Positions 1-12,407 of a stretch of DNA of 64,000 nucleotides are shown piece by piece. The position numbers and the translations under genes were made by a program. Origin of the DNA: Vitis vinifera. Its lineage: Eukaryota; Streptophyta; Magnoliopsida; Vitales; Vitaceae. How positions within the stretch are numbered: the first letter of the stretch is position 1; every line of letters starts with the position of its first letter. Where the stretch lies: contig NC_081811.1 of the NCBI RefSeq assembly GCF_030704535.1, positions 4,691,001 through 4,755,000 of the forward strand. Reading direction: 5' to 3'. Under the pieces are notes generated by a model. The model saw nothing but the letters and a program-made list of their open reading frames with translations. It did no database searches and was not told where the DNA came from.

Positions 1-925
1 ATTTCTAGTCAGAACTTTCTCCGGATCCAGGTAATTAAATGCACTTATATGAAATAGATTAGCAATCCAAACAAGCTCCCATTGAAACTGATCAGAGATC
101 AAGATATAGGAGTGAATTGTATCAGATTGATCTCAATTTTTACATTACTAAGGAAAAGAAAATTTGAACCAGGACAATACATTGAAGCCTGAGCAGCTCA
201 AAATGGATGATGCAATAAAGATAACTTTGATACCCTGATTGATATCGCTCAAAGACTTCTAGAGAAGCCTTTTCATTCCCTAGCTTGGTGATTAATTGGT
301 CAACAATTACCAATGACTACCAACCGGGATGCTCTCATGAGATAATGAGCTAACAGGAAAGGTGATTTATTGCAAAAAGCATTTGTAGCCTTTCTAACAT
401 TTGAAAACAATTCTTTTGATAAAAATTTCAAGAGTCAAAAATATTAAAAGTGTTTCCGGTAGGGTTATTTGATTAAAAAGTAATTGAAAACTCAATTTTC
501 AAAATTTAACCCTTCATCCTTTTTTGACCTCATTTTAACAAAAATATTCATATTGTTTTCTTGTAAGAAACATTTATATAAAAAATAAGTTACTCTTCAA
601 ACAAAAGTATAAGAGGGGATAAATTTACAAATATGGGATTATGTCATCCCTTTTAACCAATTATTTCTTTCTTATAATCACCATCAAATTGATTTTTACA
701 ATTAGTTTACGAGTCATGGTTCACTTTGCTGCATCTTCATCTCATCACCATTTTTACTACATATTGGTTGTGATTTCTCTCTTGCAACTTTGCTACAATA
801 CTCTCCAGTGAAAAGAAGAGGAGGGTAGTTCTTCGTCCTATGTCTTTGGCTTTTTAATGTATTCAACCATTTATTTTATTTTTCTCCTTTTTCTTTACAA
901 GCTTTGTATTTTGTTTTACCAATAA
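1..925 (+). pseudogene. Patatin-like phospholipase copy 0, 3' remnant
   Basis: The first 30 bases match the end of exon 5 of the intact copies, up to their CAG/GTAATT donor. A relic of exon 6 runs 173-341 and a relic of exon 7 runs about 788-925. The copy is dead. Exon 6 has lost one base near 212 relative to copy A. The donor after exon 6 reads AT instead of GT at 342-343. The acceptor before exon 7 reads CAA instead of CAG, and exon 7 has a further shift that replaces the hydrophobic tail. The upstream part of the gene lies outside the window, so only the visible part is judged. It is the oldest-looking member of the array by its load of changes. Confidence 0.85.
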
Positions 926-1434
926 GAAGAGAAAAAAACACTTTGAATTTGATGTATGGGAATATGGTTATTGTTGGTCCTATGAGAAATAATGGATGTG
1001 AATTCTATGTCTTAATGAATAATTCTCTTTCGAATGGAGTTATTCTTCACGGTAGTACCCTAAATCTTGACATCATTTATTCAATATAAAATATGTATTA
1101 TAACATGGGGGGTAAGGGTGGCAATTCGTGACAATGGTTGTATTTATGTTGTGTCAAAGATTATATATATGCCAAATAAGTCATTTCAAACATTGTACAG
1201 ATAATAATTACATTAAAAATATAAACTCATATACTTCATAATTATTAAACAGGTAGTATGTCATATAGTTCATGTAACTAATTTAATAATCAAGTTGATT
1301 TAAGTTTTATAATGTTTGTATGGTTAATGTTCCAACATATATGTTTATGATTTAATTGATTTATTTATTTAAAATAAGTAAAATATGATTAAATATTTTA
1401 AAATTATAATTAGGTTAATCCACGTGATTATTAA
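926..1434. other. 3' flank of patatin copy 0
   Basis: No gene seen. This A/T-rich flank is shared with the 3' flanks of copies A (about 10.32-10.66 kb), B (about 17.03-17.35 kb) and E (about 38.42-38.77 kb). It seems to include a decayed dispersed repeat that begins near a GGTGGCAATT motif. The match to the other flanks stops near 1434, where the upstream region of copy A begins. That marks a duplication joint. Confidence 0.5.
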
Positions 1435-2440
1435 AATGAAGATGAAAATTTTAATTTTTCCCCTCTTCCCTTGTTACCTTCCTATTATTTTTTCCCTCTT
1501 TGTGTGTCCTGTTAATTAAGTTATGAAAAATAGTTTTTATAAACACGTACAAAAAATTTATTCATGAAACATAGAAACCAATAAAAAAAACTAAGACTTT
1601 ATTTGGAAAGTATTTTTGAAAATAATTTTGAAAAATAATTTTGGAAAATAAGACCCTCAATTATTGTTTAGAAAAGCTTTTTGTTTTTAAAAATAAAAAA
1701 GTAGAAAAATATGTTTGACAATCAAAGGATAAAAAACAATATGTTTGTTCTTAAAAACATAAAACATAGTGTTTTTGGACAATATATTTTAATTATTTTC
1801 TTAAGGGTGTTTAAAAAATAATTATATAAATATAGAGAATGATTGAAAATAAAACATTACATTAAAATCGTGCTTAATAAATATTTGAAAACACAGAAAA
1901 TCAATTAAAGACATTCTAAGTTCTTAAATAAAATTTTGTTTTTGAAAGCATTAGAGAATTGTTTTTAATACCGTCAACCAACTCTAACTTTTCAGACATC
2001 CTCCAAGCTATTATTCAAAATAATAAAGAAACTTAAAGATTTGTTTACTAAATGTTTTCAAAAAAAAAAAAAAAATCTTGTTGAGAAAAAACAAAAGGAA
2101 AACATGTTTGGTATCTAAAAAACAAAAAACAATTTTTTTTTTTAAAAAAAGGGAAACATGTGTTTTTTAAAACATATTTTAATTGTTTTTCACTTGATTT
2201 CCAATAGCTGCTTACAAAATAATGACACGAATACCATGAATAATTTAAAATAAAGTACTCTATGAAAATTTATTTTTAAAAAATATTTGGAAACATAGAA
2301 AAGAAGTTGAAAACATTACAAGTTGCCAAAACATTTTTGTTATGAAAACAACATTGGTTGTGAAAAATTGATGTTTTTTTTGTAATAGTTTTCGAAAACG
2401 TTCCAACAGATGGGGAGGTGTCTGCACTGAATAGATAGTG
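1435..2440. repeat. Shared upstream region of patatin A
   Basis: This roughly 1-kb A/T-rich block recurs upstream of copy C (about 22.13-23.15 kb) and copy E (about 33.72-34.73 kb). All three contain the same run of TTTGGAAAGTATTTTTGAAAA-like and poly-A/T stretches. All three end in the same GAAAACGTTCCAACAGATGG segment, near 2394, 23119 and 34703. Similar A/T-rich runs also occur at about 57.95-58.33 kb and 60.0-60.55 kb, so part of the block is a dispersed repeat. No coding potential seen. Confidence 0.6.
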
Positions 2441-2786
2441 GAGATGTTTAATCCCCACGCAAGGGAGCAGGTGCCACTTGCCAGAAGGTTCATCCCTCAA
2501 GTGAAGGCAGAAAAGGGAAACCAGAAGTGGGAAATGCAGCATCAGCATCATTCTTCATTGTCCTTTGCTTGTTTAGGTGAAAATGCCAAAATTGGTGTTG
2601 TACTCAATACTCCCATTCCTCAAATTGGAGAGAAGTGATTCCCTCAAGTGTGGAAAAGACGTTTGGATTCATTTCCACAGCATTAGGAAATACAAAAGGT
2701 AGCTAGAATCAAAGTCAAAGAAAATCTCTTGCTTGCTACAGGTATAAAACTGGATGCCAAAGAATAAATCAACCTGCAGGCTGCTC

Positions 2787-2794
2787 TATATATA
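2787..2794 (+). promoter_or_regulatory. TATA box of patatin A
   Basis: TATATATA lies 92 bases before the ATG at 2886. The same octamer lies at exactly the same distance in copy C (23844-23851) and copy E (35375-35382). It is lost in the exon-1 fragment D. Confidence 0.65.
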
Positions 2795-2885
2795 GAGACA
2801 ACCAGCCAACCTCCTTCCTCACTCCTGCATACATACTCTTTGAACCACCATTTGCATACTTAAAAGGATTCCATAACTATCACTA

Positions 2886-5517
2886 ATGGCTTCAACACAG
2901 GGATCGTCGCCTACGACCAACAGGAAAGTAATCACCATACTTAGCATTGATGGAGGAGGGTTCCGAGGCATTATCCCTGCAGTCATCCTATCCGCCCTTG
3001 AGGCCGAACTTCAGGTTTTCTCTTACCATATCCTTTTGTCATTTCACATTCTTATTTTTTTCAAAATTGTAGTGCTGAAAATTACCATCAGCTACTGGCA
3101 GAAGGCGTACTTGCTAAAGCCAAAAGGGGTATATACATATACATGCATGATTTGATTGGCAGGATATGATATGTCACCGGTCTCTTATCTCTTATCTCTT
3201 ATCGCATCCCGTATTGTATGTAACACACCAAAAAGATTAGTAATGGTGCATATCTTGGAGAGTTGAGGTGAATTGACAAGGGAAAAAACAATTTTGTGAT
3301 TTTTGTTATATGCTGTTGCAAACAGAGACTTGATGGCCCTGATGCCAGGATTGCAGATTACTTTGATCTCATTGCGGGCACAAGCACAGGGTCAATTGTT
3401 ACAGCCTTTCTTACAACCCCATATCCACTTCCTAGTGCTTCAAATGGATCCACAACAAATCGTCCTTGCGAAGCAAAAGATATCCAGCAGTTCTACATTG
3501 AGCATGGCCCGGAAATATTTGCAAAGGAAGAAGACCCTGTTCAAACCAGGTACATTGAGACTGTGTGAATGGGAGAGAAAAAAGCAAGAAGAGCGTAATA
3601 TTTTAATCCAAATTAATTTCCTTGTGGTTGACAGTAAATCAGAAAGCTTCCTCGATGGGTTGAAACATTTGATTGTTCAAGGGGTGGAGAAGGTGCTGGA
3701 ATACAAATATCGTCCATCCCGTCTTAGTGAGAAAGTGGATGAACAGCTTGGGAAAATTCGGTTGGCTGACACACTAACCAATGTTCTTGTTCCTGCTTAT
3801 GATATTCAACACCTAAAACTAGTCACCTTCTCTTCTCACCAGGTCATCAATTTTTTTACATGATCAAGCATTAGTATTCATTCTTCTCATATTTGTATTT
3901 TCCATAGCATAAGACTCTGGGCCTATAATGCCGGCTTTAAAAGCCTTCTACATGATCAGCTCATGCAAACATGACGTCTTAGTTGTGTCCTATAGGTTTC
4001 CATAGCATAAGACTACAGGCTTATAATGTTGGCTTTAAAATCCATCCTCGTATAGGCATAACATTCTCATCATGTTTCATAGGATTGCAAGACCAAGCTG
4101 ACAAACATGGGGTTGTGGATCGACTTTGATATCATTTGTAATAACTGCCTTTCAATCATATAGATATTGTGTCTTTTAGGCCAAGGGGTCTTATGGCTTT
4201 AAACACATTTATATAATTGAAAGGAGCTTGTGTATATATATAATATTATAATTTTTTTTTCCTTATCTGATATGGGACATGACATATGATGCATGTTGCA
4301 TTTATGGTTGCAGGCAAGAAAGGCAGACTCATCAGTAAAATTGAGAGATGTAGTTATGAGCTCAGCTGCAGCTCCAGTTTTTTTCCCATCTCATAATTTC
4401 GAAGCCGATGGCAGAATGTACAACCTTGTGGATGGTGGAGTCGCAGCCAACAATCCTGTAAATCCTCTTCATACACAGGCCTTTAAGGGATCATATTTTC
4501 AAGATTTGTTGCCATTTGTATACACGATTCATTCATCATACTTGATGAAGCTGTCCCCTCTGTGCAGACATTGCTTGCAATACAAGAAGCAGACCATATA
4601 TTTGGAAACCGAGATTATAATTATCTGATTCTTTCCCTGGGCACTTGCTCTGAAGAAGAACACCAGAACTTCATTGATTTAACGGGTCCACTTCCTTGGA
4701 TGATAGACCTTAAGAGAGGAACACCACCATTGGCCAACGTGCTGTTCAAGACATCAGCCGACATGGTAGATGCATACACATTATTTGTCCTTGGAGTTGG
4801 AGGCCGGATTTCTAGTCAGAACTTTCTCCGGATCCAGGTAATTAAATGCACTTACATGAAATAGTTGAGCAATCCAAACAAGTTCCCATTAAAACTGATC
4901 AAAGATCAAAGATATAGGAGTGAATATTATCAGATTGATCTCAATTTTTACATTACTAAGGAAAAGAAAATTTGAACCAGGACAATACATTGAAGCCTGA
5001 GCAGCTCACAATGGATGATGCAAGTAAAAAAAACTTCGAAAGCCTGATTGATATCGCTCAAAGACTTCTAGAGAAGCCTGTTTCTTTCCCTAGCTTGGTG
5101 ATTGGTCTGCAACCAATGACTACCAACAGAAAAGCTCTCATGAGGTAATGAGCTAACAGGAATGGTGATTTAGAGCAAACAGTGTTTCTAGCTTTTCTAA
5201 CATTTGAAAACAATTCTTTTGATAAAAATTTTCAAATGTTAGAAAGGTTAGAAGTATTTCCTATAATCACCATCAAATCAATTCTTATAATTGGTTTACG
5301 AGTCATTGTTCACCTTGCTGCCATCCTCATATCATCCCCCATTTTTACTAGATAATGATTATTATTTCTCCCTTGCAGCTTTGCTAGATTATTGTCTGAA
5401 GAAAAGAAGAGGAGGGGTGGTTCTTTGTTCCACGTCTCTGGCTTCTTAATGTGTTCAATTATTTCTTCTCTTTTTCTCCTTTTTCTTTACAAGCTTTATA
5501 TGGTGTTTTACCAATAA
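2886..5517 (+). CDS. Patatin-like phospholipase A, 7 exons, intact
   Basis: Exons joined by eye: 2886-3014, 3326-3549, 3635-3842, 4314-4457, 4568-4837, 4981-5144 and 5379-5517, all with GT/AG borders. They give 425 codons in one frame. The family is acyl hydrolases with a Ser-Asp dyad that release fatty acids from membrane lipids, often in stress or defence. The oxyanion loop is DGGGFRG (residues 22-28), the nucleophile motif is GTSTG with Ser63, and the partner Asp227 is in DGG. There is no signal peptide, so the start is probably cytosolic, unlike vacuolar potato patatin. Oddities: Phe26 replaces the Val of copies C and E in the oxyanion loop. The last exon adds a basic stretch followed by about 20 hydrophobic residues (402-424), which looks like a C-terminal membrane anchor. 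TATA and start spacing match copies C and E. Best-preserved relative: copy E. Confidence 0.85.
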
Positions 5518-5600
5518 ATAAAAAAAGAAAAATTCTTTGAATTTGATGTCTGGGAATATGGTTATTGCTTGTCCCTATTAGAAATAAGGAATGTACATTC

Positions 5601-5849
5601 TGTTAAAATCTGGAGAAAAATAAGGAACTAAAACTTGCAGAAAATATTAGAGTATTGAGTTGGAGAAAGGCACACAATATTTCACCAATGAGAATGCCTA
5701 TTTATAGGCTTACAACCAAACTGAAAATGCTAAAAACTCTCAACTGCTATGACTACTTCTACTAACAGAAAAACTGAAAATTATGGAGCATAACAGAGAC
5801 TGAGTCTAACTAAGACATTTTCAAAGGCAAACTCTCATGAATTCTAACA
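5601..5849 (-). repeat. Copia LTR (3' LTR in element sense)
   Basis: This 249-bp direct repeat matches 9943-10191 except at three positions. It is preceded by the target duplication CATTC and followed by a purine-rich tract (on the minus strand) typical of second-strand priming. Confidence 0.95.
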
Positions 5850-8800
5850 CTCCTCCTTGAGATTTGCCTTGGACATACCAAGCTTCAACCTTAGGAACTC
5901 CAGCCTTGATTTAGGAAGTCCTTTAGTCATTATGTCAGCAAGTTGCTCATCAGTTGAGCAATAATGCAACTTAACAAGTGAATTCTTTTCAGCTTCCCTT
6001 ATGGAGTGGAATTTTACATTTATGTGCTTGGTTCTGCCATGTTGGACAGGATTTTGAGTAATGGAAATGGCTGACTTATTGTCACAGTAAAGCTTAGTTG
6101 GTGAGCTTTGTTCCTGGCCTAAATCAACAAGCAATTTTCTCAACCATATTGCTTGATTTGCAGCAGCTGCTAAGGAGATATACTCAACTTCTGTAGTTGA
6201 TTGTGCCACTACTTCTTGCTTTCTTGAATTCCAGCATATGACACCTAAACCGATTGTAAATACATAACCTGAAGTGCTCTTCATATCATCAACACTTCCT
6301 GCCCAATCACTATCAGCATAACCATCTAGCTTAACTCCTCCTGTCTTTAAATACCAAATGCCAAGATTTGTTGTACCTTTAACATACTTTAGCACCTTCT
6401 TTGCAACTCCCATGTGAACATTTCTAGGTGAACTCAAGAACCTTGAAAGCAAACTAGCTGGAAACATCAAGTCAGGTCTAGTTACTGTCAAGTATAGTAG
6501 GCTGCCCACCAAGCTTCTATATGTAGAGGGTTTCTCAAGTTTCTCACCATCATTCTTTGAAATTTTCTCATTTTGTGCTAGCGGAGTTGCTACTTCTTTG
6601 CATGATTCTAGCTTGAATTTCTTGAGAATATCCATAGCATATTTTCTTTGTGAAATGAAGATACCCCAACTGCATTGGTATATTTCCATTCCAAGGAATT
6701 AGTTCATGATGCCAAGGTCAGACATCTCAAATACATCCTGCATTTCCATTTTGAAATCAGCTAGCAATTTTACATTGCTTCCAGTCACTAGCATGTCATC
6801 AACATAAAGTGATACTACCAGTTGCAAACCATCATCATTTTGTTTCAAATACAACGTAGCTTCATTTTCACTCCTCCTAAATCCAAGTTGGATCAGATGA
6901 GAATCAATTCTGCTATACCAGGCCCTTGGTGCTTGCTTCAAACCATAGAGAGCCTTATGTAGCTTGTACACTTTATGTTCATGGCCAATAACCTCAAAGC
7001 CTTTTGGTTGTTGAACATAAATTTCTTCAAGAAGTATACCATTTAGAAAAGCTGACTTGACATCTAAATGGTACACTTTCCATCCCATTTTACCAGCAAG
7101 TGCAAGTAGTAGCCTTATAGTGTCATGTCTGGCTACTGGTGCAAATGTATCACCATAGTCCACTCCAGCAATTTGAGCAAAACCCTTCACAACCAATCTA
7201 GCCTTATGCCTGAAGATTGAACCATCTGAATTAAATTTGGTTCTGAAAACCCATTTTACACCAATTGCATTCTTAGCTTCAGGTAGTTCTGTCAACTTCC
7301 AGGTTCCATTTCTTTCAATAGCATCAATTTCAGCTTTCATGGCCTCAATCCATTATAGAAATCTTGCAGCTTCCGTGTAACATGTAGGCTCAGCATGTAC
7401 AAGATTGCACCTCTCATACACATCAGATAATGGCCTCATCTTAAGCACGGGTGTGTCTGAAGTTGCTTCAACATCAAGTGGACCTTCAATGATTGTACTT
7501 TCTATTGCTGGTTCAAGAATAGATGGAGTGGTTTGATCACATTTATGAACTTTCTTCAAGTCCCAATTCCAGTAGGAGTTTTCATCAAAGTGCATATCTC
7601 TACTTATCACGATTTTCGTTATACTCAAGCTATAAATTCTGTAACCTTTTGATTCAGCTGCATACCCAACAAAAACACCTTTCTCAGCTCTTTCATCAAG
7701 CTTCCCTCTCTTGACAGATGGCACATGAAGATAACAAAATGAGCCAAAAACTTTCAGGTGCTTGACAGAAGGTTTTACACCAGACCATGCCTCTATTGGT
7801 GTTTTGCTCTAAACAAACTTAGTTGGTAGTCTGTTAAGCAAATATACTGAGGTGTTGACTGCTTCAGCCCATAGAAGTTTTGGTAGCTTCTTCTCGAATA
7901 GCATGCACCTTGCCATTTCCATCATGGTTATGTTCTTCCTCTCAGAGACTCCATTCTGCTGTGGTGAGTATGGAGCTGTTAGCTGGTGTACAATTCCAGC
8001 TTCTTGACAAAAGACATTGAACTCTTTTGAGATATACTCACCTCCATTATCAGTTTTGAGCACCTTACCGTTCTGGCCACTTTGAGTTTCAACCATTTTC
8101 TTGAAGCTTTTGAACACAGAGAACACTTGTGACTTGGTTTTTAGAAAATAAACCCAAGTCATTCTACTGAGATCATCAATAAATAATGCAAAATACACAT
8201 TATTGCTCAATGAGGTTGTGCTCATTGGTCCACAAATATCTGAATGAATTAATTCTAGCTTGTGAGTAGCTCTCTTGGACATATTTTGAGGGAATGGTTG
8301 TCGTTGTTGCTTCCCTAGCTCACAACTTTCACAAGTTTGAGCATTAACTGAGATTTCAGGCATGTCTTCAACCATACCAGCTTCTTGCATTAACCTCAGT
8401 GACTTCAAGTTGAAATGACCATATCTTTTGTGCCAAACAACACTCTCATCAATCTTAGCACTAAAGACATGACCTTCAACTAAATCAAGCTTCAAATAAA
8501 AGCTATTTCCATTCATTTTAATTTTTGCTATCTCTTTTCCGTGTACATTAGTGATCAAACAAAAATTTTCTTTGAAAGAGACTGCATATCCATTTCTTAG
8601 CATTTGTGCAACACTAAGAAGATTCTGATCTAAATCTGGAATGTAAAGAACATTAGTGACAATTTTTGTACCTCTCTTGGTGCTGATAGAAATTGTCCCT
8701 TTTCCTTTGGCCTGCACAACTTCACCATTTCCCAACTTGACCTTTGGTTGAACTGATCTATCAATGGAGGTAAATATTGACAAATATTTGGTCATGTGAC

Positions 8801-9942
8801 TCGTGCAGCCACTGTCAATGAGCCAAGTATTCAGTTCATGAGAACTGAGTGCTTGTGATGCCATAAATAAATGCTCATCATCATTTTTGTCTTCTTCAGT
8901 CACACTTGCATTTTGTTCTAGTTGTTGTTGAGATTGTTTTTTCTTGGCTCTGCAATACTTCTCACTGTGGCCAAGTTTATTGCAGAAATTACAATTAAAG
9001 AGAGGTTTACCTTTGTGCCAACAATCTTTCTCAGCATGGTTGGTTCTTCTACAATGAGAGCAAGACGAAAATTTTCCTTTTCTTGAAGACCCTTCACCTT
9101 TCCTTTTGTTGTTCTTGAAGAACTTCTTTCTTTGCAAGTTTCTAGAATTCTTTCCCTTGTGATTTGCTTGAAAAGCACCTTCAGTAGCTTCATCACCTCT
9201 CATTAAGACCCTTTGCTCCTGTGCATGAAGCTTGCTGGTTAACTTTACAATTGTGAGAGTTCGCAAGTCACAAGACTCTTCAATTGCAGAAATCTTGGCT
9301 TCAAACTTTTGAGGCACTGAAACCACAATCTTTTCTACCACCTTTTGATTTGTAAATGCCTCACCAAGAAGCCGCATTTGGTTTACAACATCCATTAACC
9401 TTCCAGAATAATCTTTGACAGATTCGTCGTCTTTCATCTTCATCAACTCAAACTCTCTCTTCAATGTGAGGAGTCTAACAGTTTTGACTCTTTCACTGCC
9501 CTCAAATTCACCTTGGAGCTTGTCCCATACCAGTTTAGGTGTTTCCAAGTTCATGATTTTGGTGAAGATGTGGTCTGCAAGTCCTGAATGTAGGCAGGTG
9601 ATGGCTTTGTCTTTCTTAAGTTTTTCTTCCTCATATGCTTTCATCTGAGCAACTGTAGGATTTGCTCCCAATGGTGGTGGATCAGCTTCAGACATCACAA
9701 CATTCCACAAACCTTGAGACCTTAAATAAAACCTCATCTTGACAGCCCAAATGTGATAGTGTTCACTATTAAACACTGGAATTATAGAGGAAGTATTGCT
9801 AGAAGGAGACATGTTTGCACCACAGTTGCTTAAAAAAAAAAAAGATCACTCAACCTCACTAGTGTTTGCACTCAACCTCACTGTGTTTAATACTAAAAAA
9901 AAATTTGCCTCACAGCCCGTAGGAATAATGCTTTGATACCAC

Positions 9943-10191
9943 TGTTAAAATCTGGAGAAAAATAAGGAACTAAAACTTGCAGAAAATATTAGAGTATTGA
10001 GTTGGAGAAAGGCACACAATATTTCACCAATGAGAATGCCTATTTATAGGCTTACAACCAAACTGAAAATGCTAAAAACTCTCAGCTGCTATGACTACTT
10101 CTACTAATAGAAAAACTGAAAATTATGGAGCAAAACAGAGACTGAGTCTAACTAAGACATTTTCAAAGGCAAACTCTCATGAATTCTAACA
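9943..10191 (-). repeat. Copia LTR (5' LTR in element sense)
   Basis: This 249-bp repeat is the partner of 5601-5849. The primer-binding site lies immediately inside it, and the second CATTC target duplication follows at 10192-10196. Confidence 0.95.
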
Positions 10192-10196
10192 CATTC

Positions 10197-10956
10197 CATG
10201 TCTTAATGAATAATTCTCTTTCAGATGGAGCTATTTATCAAAAGAAAAAAATCTCTTTTAGATGGAGCTAGTTTTTGCAACAACACTATAAATCTTGACA
10301 TCATGTATTCAATATAAAAGATGTATTATAACATGGAGTAAGGATGACAATTTGTGTTAGTGGTCATATTTATGTCATGTCAAAGCTTAGACAGATGTTA
10401 AATAAGTCATTTCAAGCACAACACGAATAATTATTATATTAAAAATATAAACTCATATATTCTATATAATTATTAAACAGATAACATTTTAGTAACTCAT
10501 TTAATAACCAAATTAATTTAAATTTCATGAATCTATATGATTAGTGTTCAAATTAGATATGCTTATAATTCAATTGATTTATTTATTTAAATCAAATTTA
10601 AAATGAGTAAAATATGGTTAAATAGTTTAAAATTGTAATTAGATTAATCAATATGATTATTAGAGGGACTAATTCCATCAAATTTCGTATTATGTGGGTT
10701 GATCCAAAAGTTACCTATTATTTCTTATATAGATTATGTGGGCATTCGAAATTTGATCCCAATATGACTACACTCATCCTAAACCCACAAAAAATGCATT
10801 GGGTTCTAATTAAGGCTGCTGCAGTTGCTTATTCGGATGGTCTGTATAGAAAAGCCCATGCTGCTCAGGATAGGCTGATCCTTCTAAAGTATTTCACATC
10901 AGGACAGGATGATGCGCAGCTCCAATGCAGTAGGCAAGTGCAGGAGCCATTTTTGG
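10197..10956. other. 3' flank of patatin A and PPR upstream region
   Basis: No gene seen. This sequence continues the flank that the Copia element interrupts. It matches 38297-39054 near copy E and, more loosely, 16.9-17.7 kb near copy B. The stretch just before the PPR start, about 10815-10950, is the best conserved part. It recurs at 17.56-17.70, 26.40-26.66 and 38.91-39.05 kb, so it probably holds the PPR promoter and leader. Confidence 0.5.
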
Positions 10957-12407
10957 ATGATCCAAACCCCTGCAACCTTACGAAGAGGACTCAAAAAATC
11001 CTATAAACCCCCCAACATCCAGGATGCCAAAAATCTTGCTATTGCTCCCCTAAATCTAGGCCACCCTGTTTTATCCTTACTATCAAAATGCCAAACCATG
11101 GCCCATTTCAATCAAATACATTGCCTAATGATCACCACTGGCATGTCCCGTGATGCTTTTCCGGCTAGCAGATTACTTATAGCTAGTTCATTCTCTTTGA
11201 GTCCTCCAAACATTCACCTGGCTTATGTTGTATTTTCGCAAATGCAAAGCCCTGATGTATACTCATACAACATTATGATTAAGGCCTTTTCACAAACTTC
11301 ACATCCACTTGATTCCCTCCACTTTTACCACAAGCTGCTCCACCAAGGCCTATACCCCAATGAGTACACTTTCTGTTTTGTGCTCACTTCATGTGCCCAA
11401 GCCTTGGCTCTCCAAGAGGGCAAACAAATACAAGCCCAGTTAATCAAACACCTGTCTTTGGGCACTGTCTATGCTAGCACCTCTCTTGTTCGCTTGTATG
11501 GCAAATGTGGTGACATCCGTAGGGTAGAGCTTTACAAGCATTCGGGGAAATGTCTCACAGAACCGAGGTCTCATGGGGCGCAGTAATTGATGCTTATATT
11601 GATCAAGGTTTTTTGACGGATGCATTGCAATTGTATGCAAAGATGAGGAGTTTGGGACATTCAGCAAGCAATGCAATCTTGGTGGGGGCATTTGGTGCTT
11701 GTGCTAAGCTGCAGGACTTGGCACTGGGGAGGATTATTCCTGGGCAAGTTGAGGCCATGGGGCTACAACTCAATGTGACCCTTGGAACAAGTCTGGTTGA
11801 CATGTACTCAAAATGTGGAGCTATCGAAATGGCCATGGAGGTATTCTCTAGGATGCCTGTGAAAAGTGTTGCATCATGGAATTGCATGATCAACGGTCTG
11901 GCAATGAATGGTGGGGGAAGCGCAGCAATTGGCTTGTTTAAGGAGATGCAGGCGTCTGGTTTGGGACCCAACAGTGCAACCTTTGTGGGTGTCCTGCATG
12001 CATGCAGTCATGGAGGGCTAGTGAATGAAGCACTCGAATTCTTTTCGTGTATGAGTGAGTTGTACGGGATTGAAACTAATGTTAAGCATTATGGGTGCAT
12101 GGTTGATCTCTATGGCCGAGCTGGGAAGCTTGAGAAGGCCGTGGATGTCATCAGAACGATGCCCATGAAACCGGATATTGTAATATGGGGAGCATTGTTA
12201 GGTGGGTGCAAGGAGCATGGCAACGCAAAGCTTGGGGAGCTGGTAGGAGCACAGATTATGAAGCTACAACCACATAAGGTTTCCGGGTGCTCGAGTCTTT
12301 CGGATATGTATGCGATGGATGGGCGATTGGAGGACGTGATCAGTGTAAGGAGGATGATGCTGGACATGTATGTTGGGAGGGAACCTGGATGTAGCACCTT
12401 GACTTAA
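10957..12407 (+). pseudogene. PPR gene A, frameshifted
   Basis: This is a copy of the intact PPR gene at 39055-40500, about 98% alike by eye. It encodes the same PLS-type PPR array with a C-terminal E-like motif. Relative to the intact copy it carries five extra bases near 11525 (GGGTAGAGC against GGGC), right after the GDIRR stretch. These shift the frame, and translation ends at 11586. The downstream part stays open in another frame to 12407. No intron can remove the five bases. A His-to-Pro change also follows in the second half. I judge it a recent pseudogene, or possibly a gene with a short N-terminal product. Confidence 0.85.

Larger units (their letters stand above)
5601..10191 (-). 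mobile_element. Ty1/Copia LTR retrotransposon, broken
   Basis: This element lies in minus orientation, 4591 bp long, in the 3' flank of patatin A. The 249-bp LTRs begin TG and end CA in the element's sense, and a 5-bp target duplication CATTC flanks it (5596-5600 and 10192-10196). A primer site close to the initiator-Met tRNA type (TGGTATCAAAGC, 9930-9941) and a purine tract (5850-5860) lie just inside the LTRs. The parts in coding order are gag with a CX2CX4HX4C knuckle (about 9.8-8.9 kb), protease with a DSG motif (about 8.8 kb), integrase (about 8.5-7.8 kb), reverse transcriptase with YVDD (about 7.3-6.7 kb) and RNase H (about 6.4-5.9 kb). The order protease-integrase-RT places it in Copia. 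The reading frame is broken in about three places, so the element looks inactive. The LTRs differ at 3 of 249 sites, which suggests a young insertion, well under a few million years old. Confidence 0.95.

Noticed and set aside
904-1089. A 61-codon open frame after patatin copy 0.
   Set aside because: It begins in the decayed last exon at a non-ATG codon and continues into A/T-rich flank.
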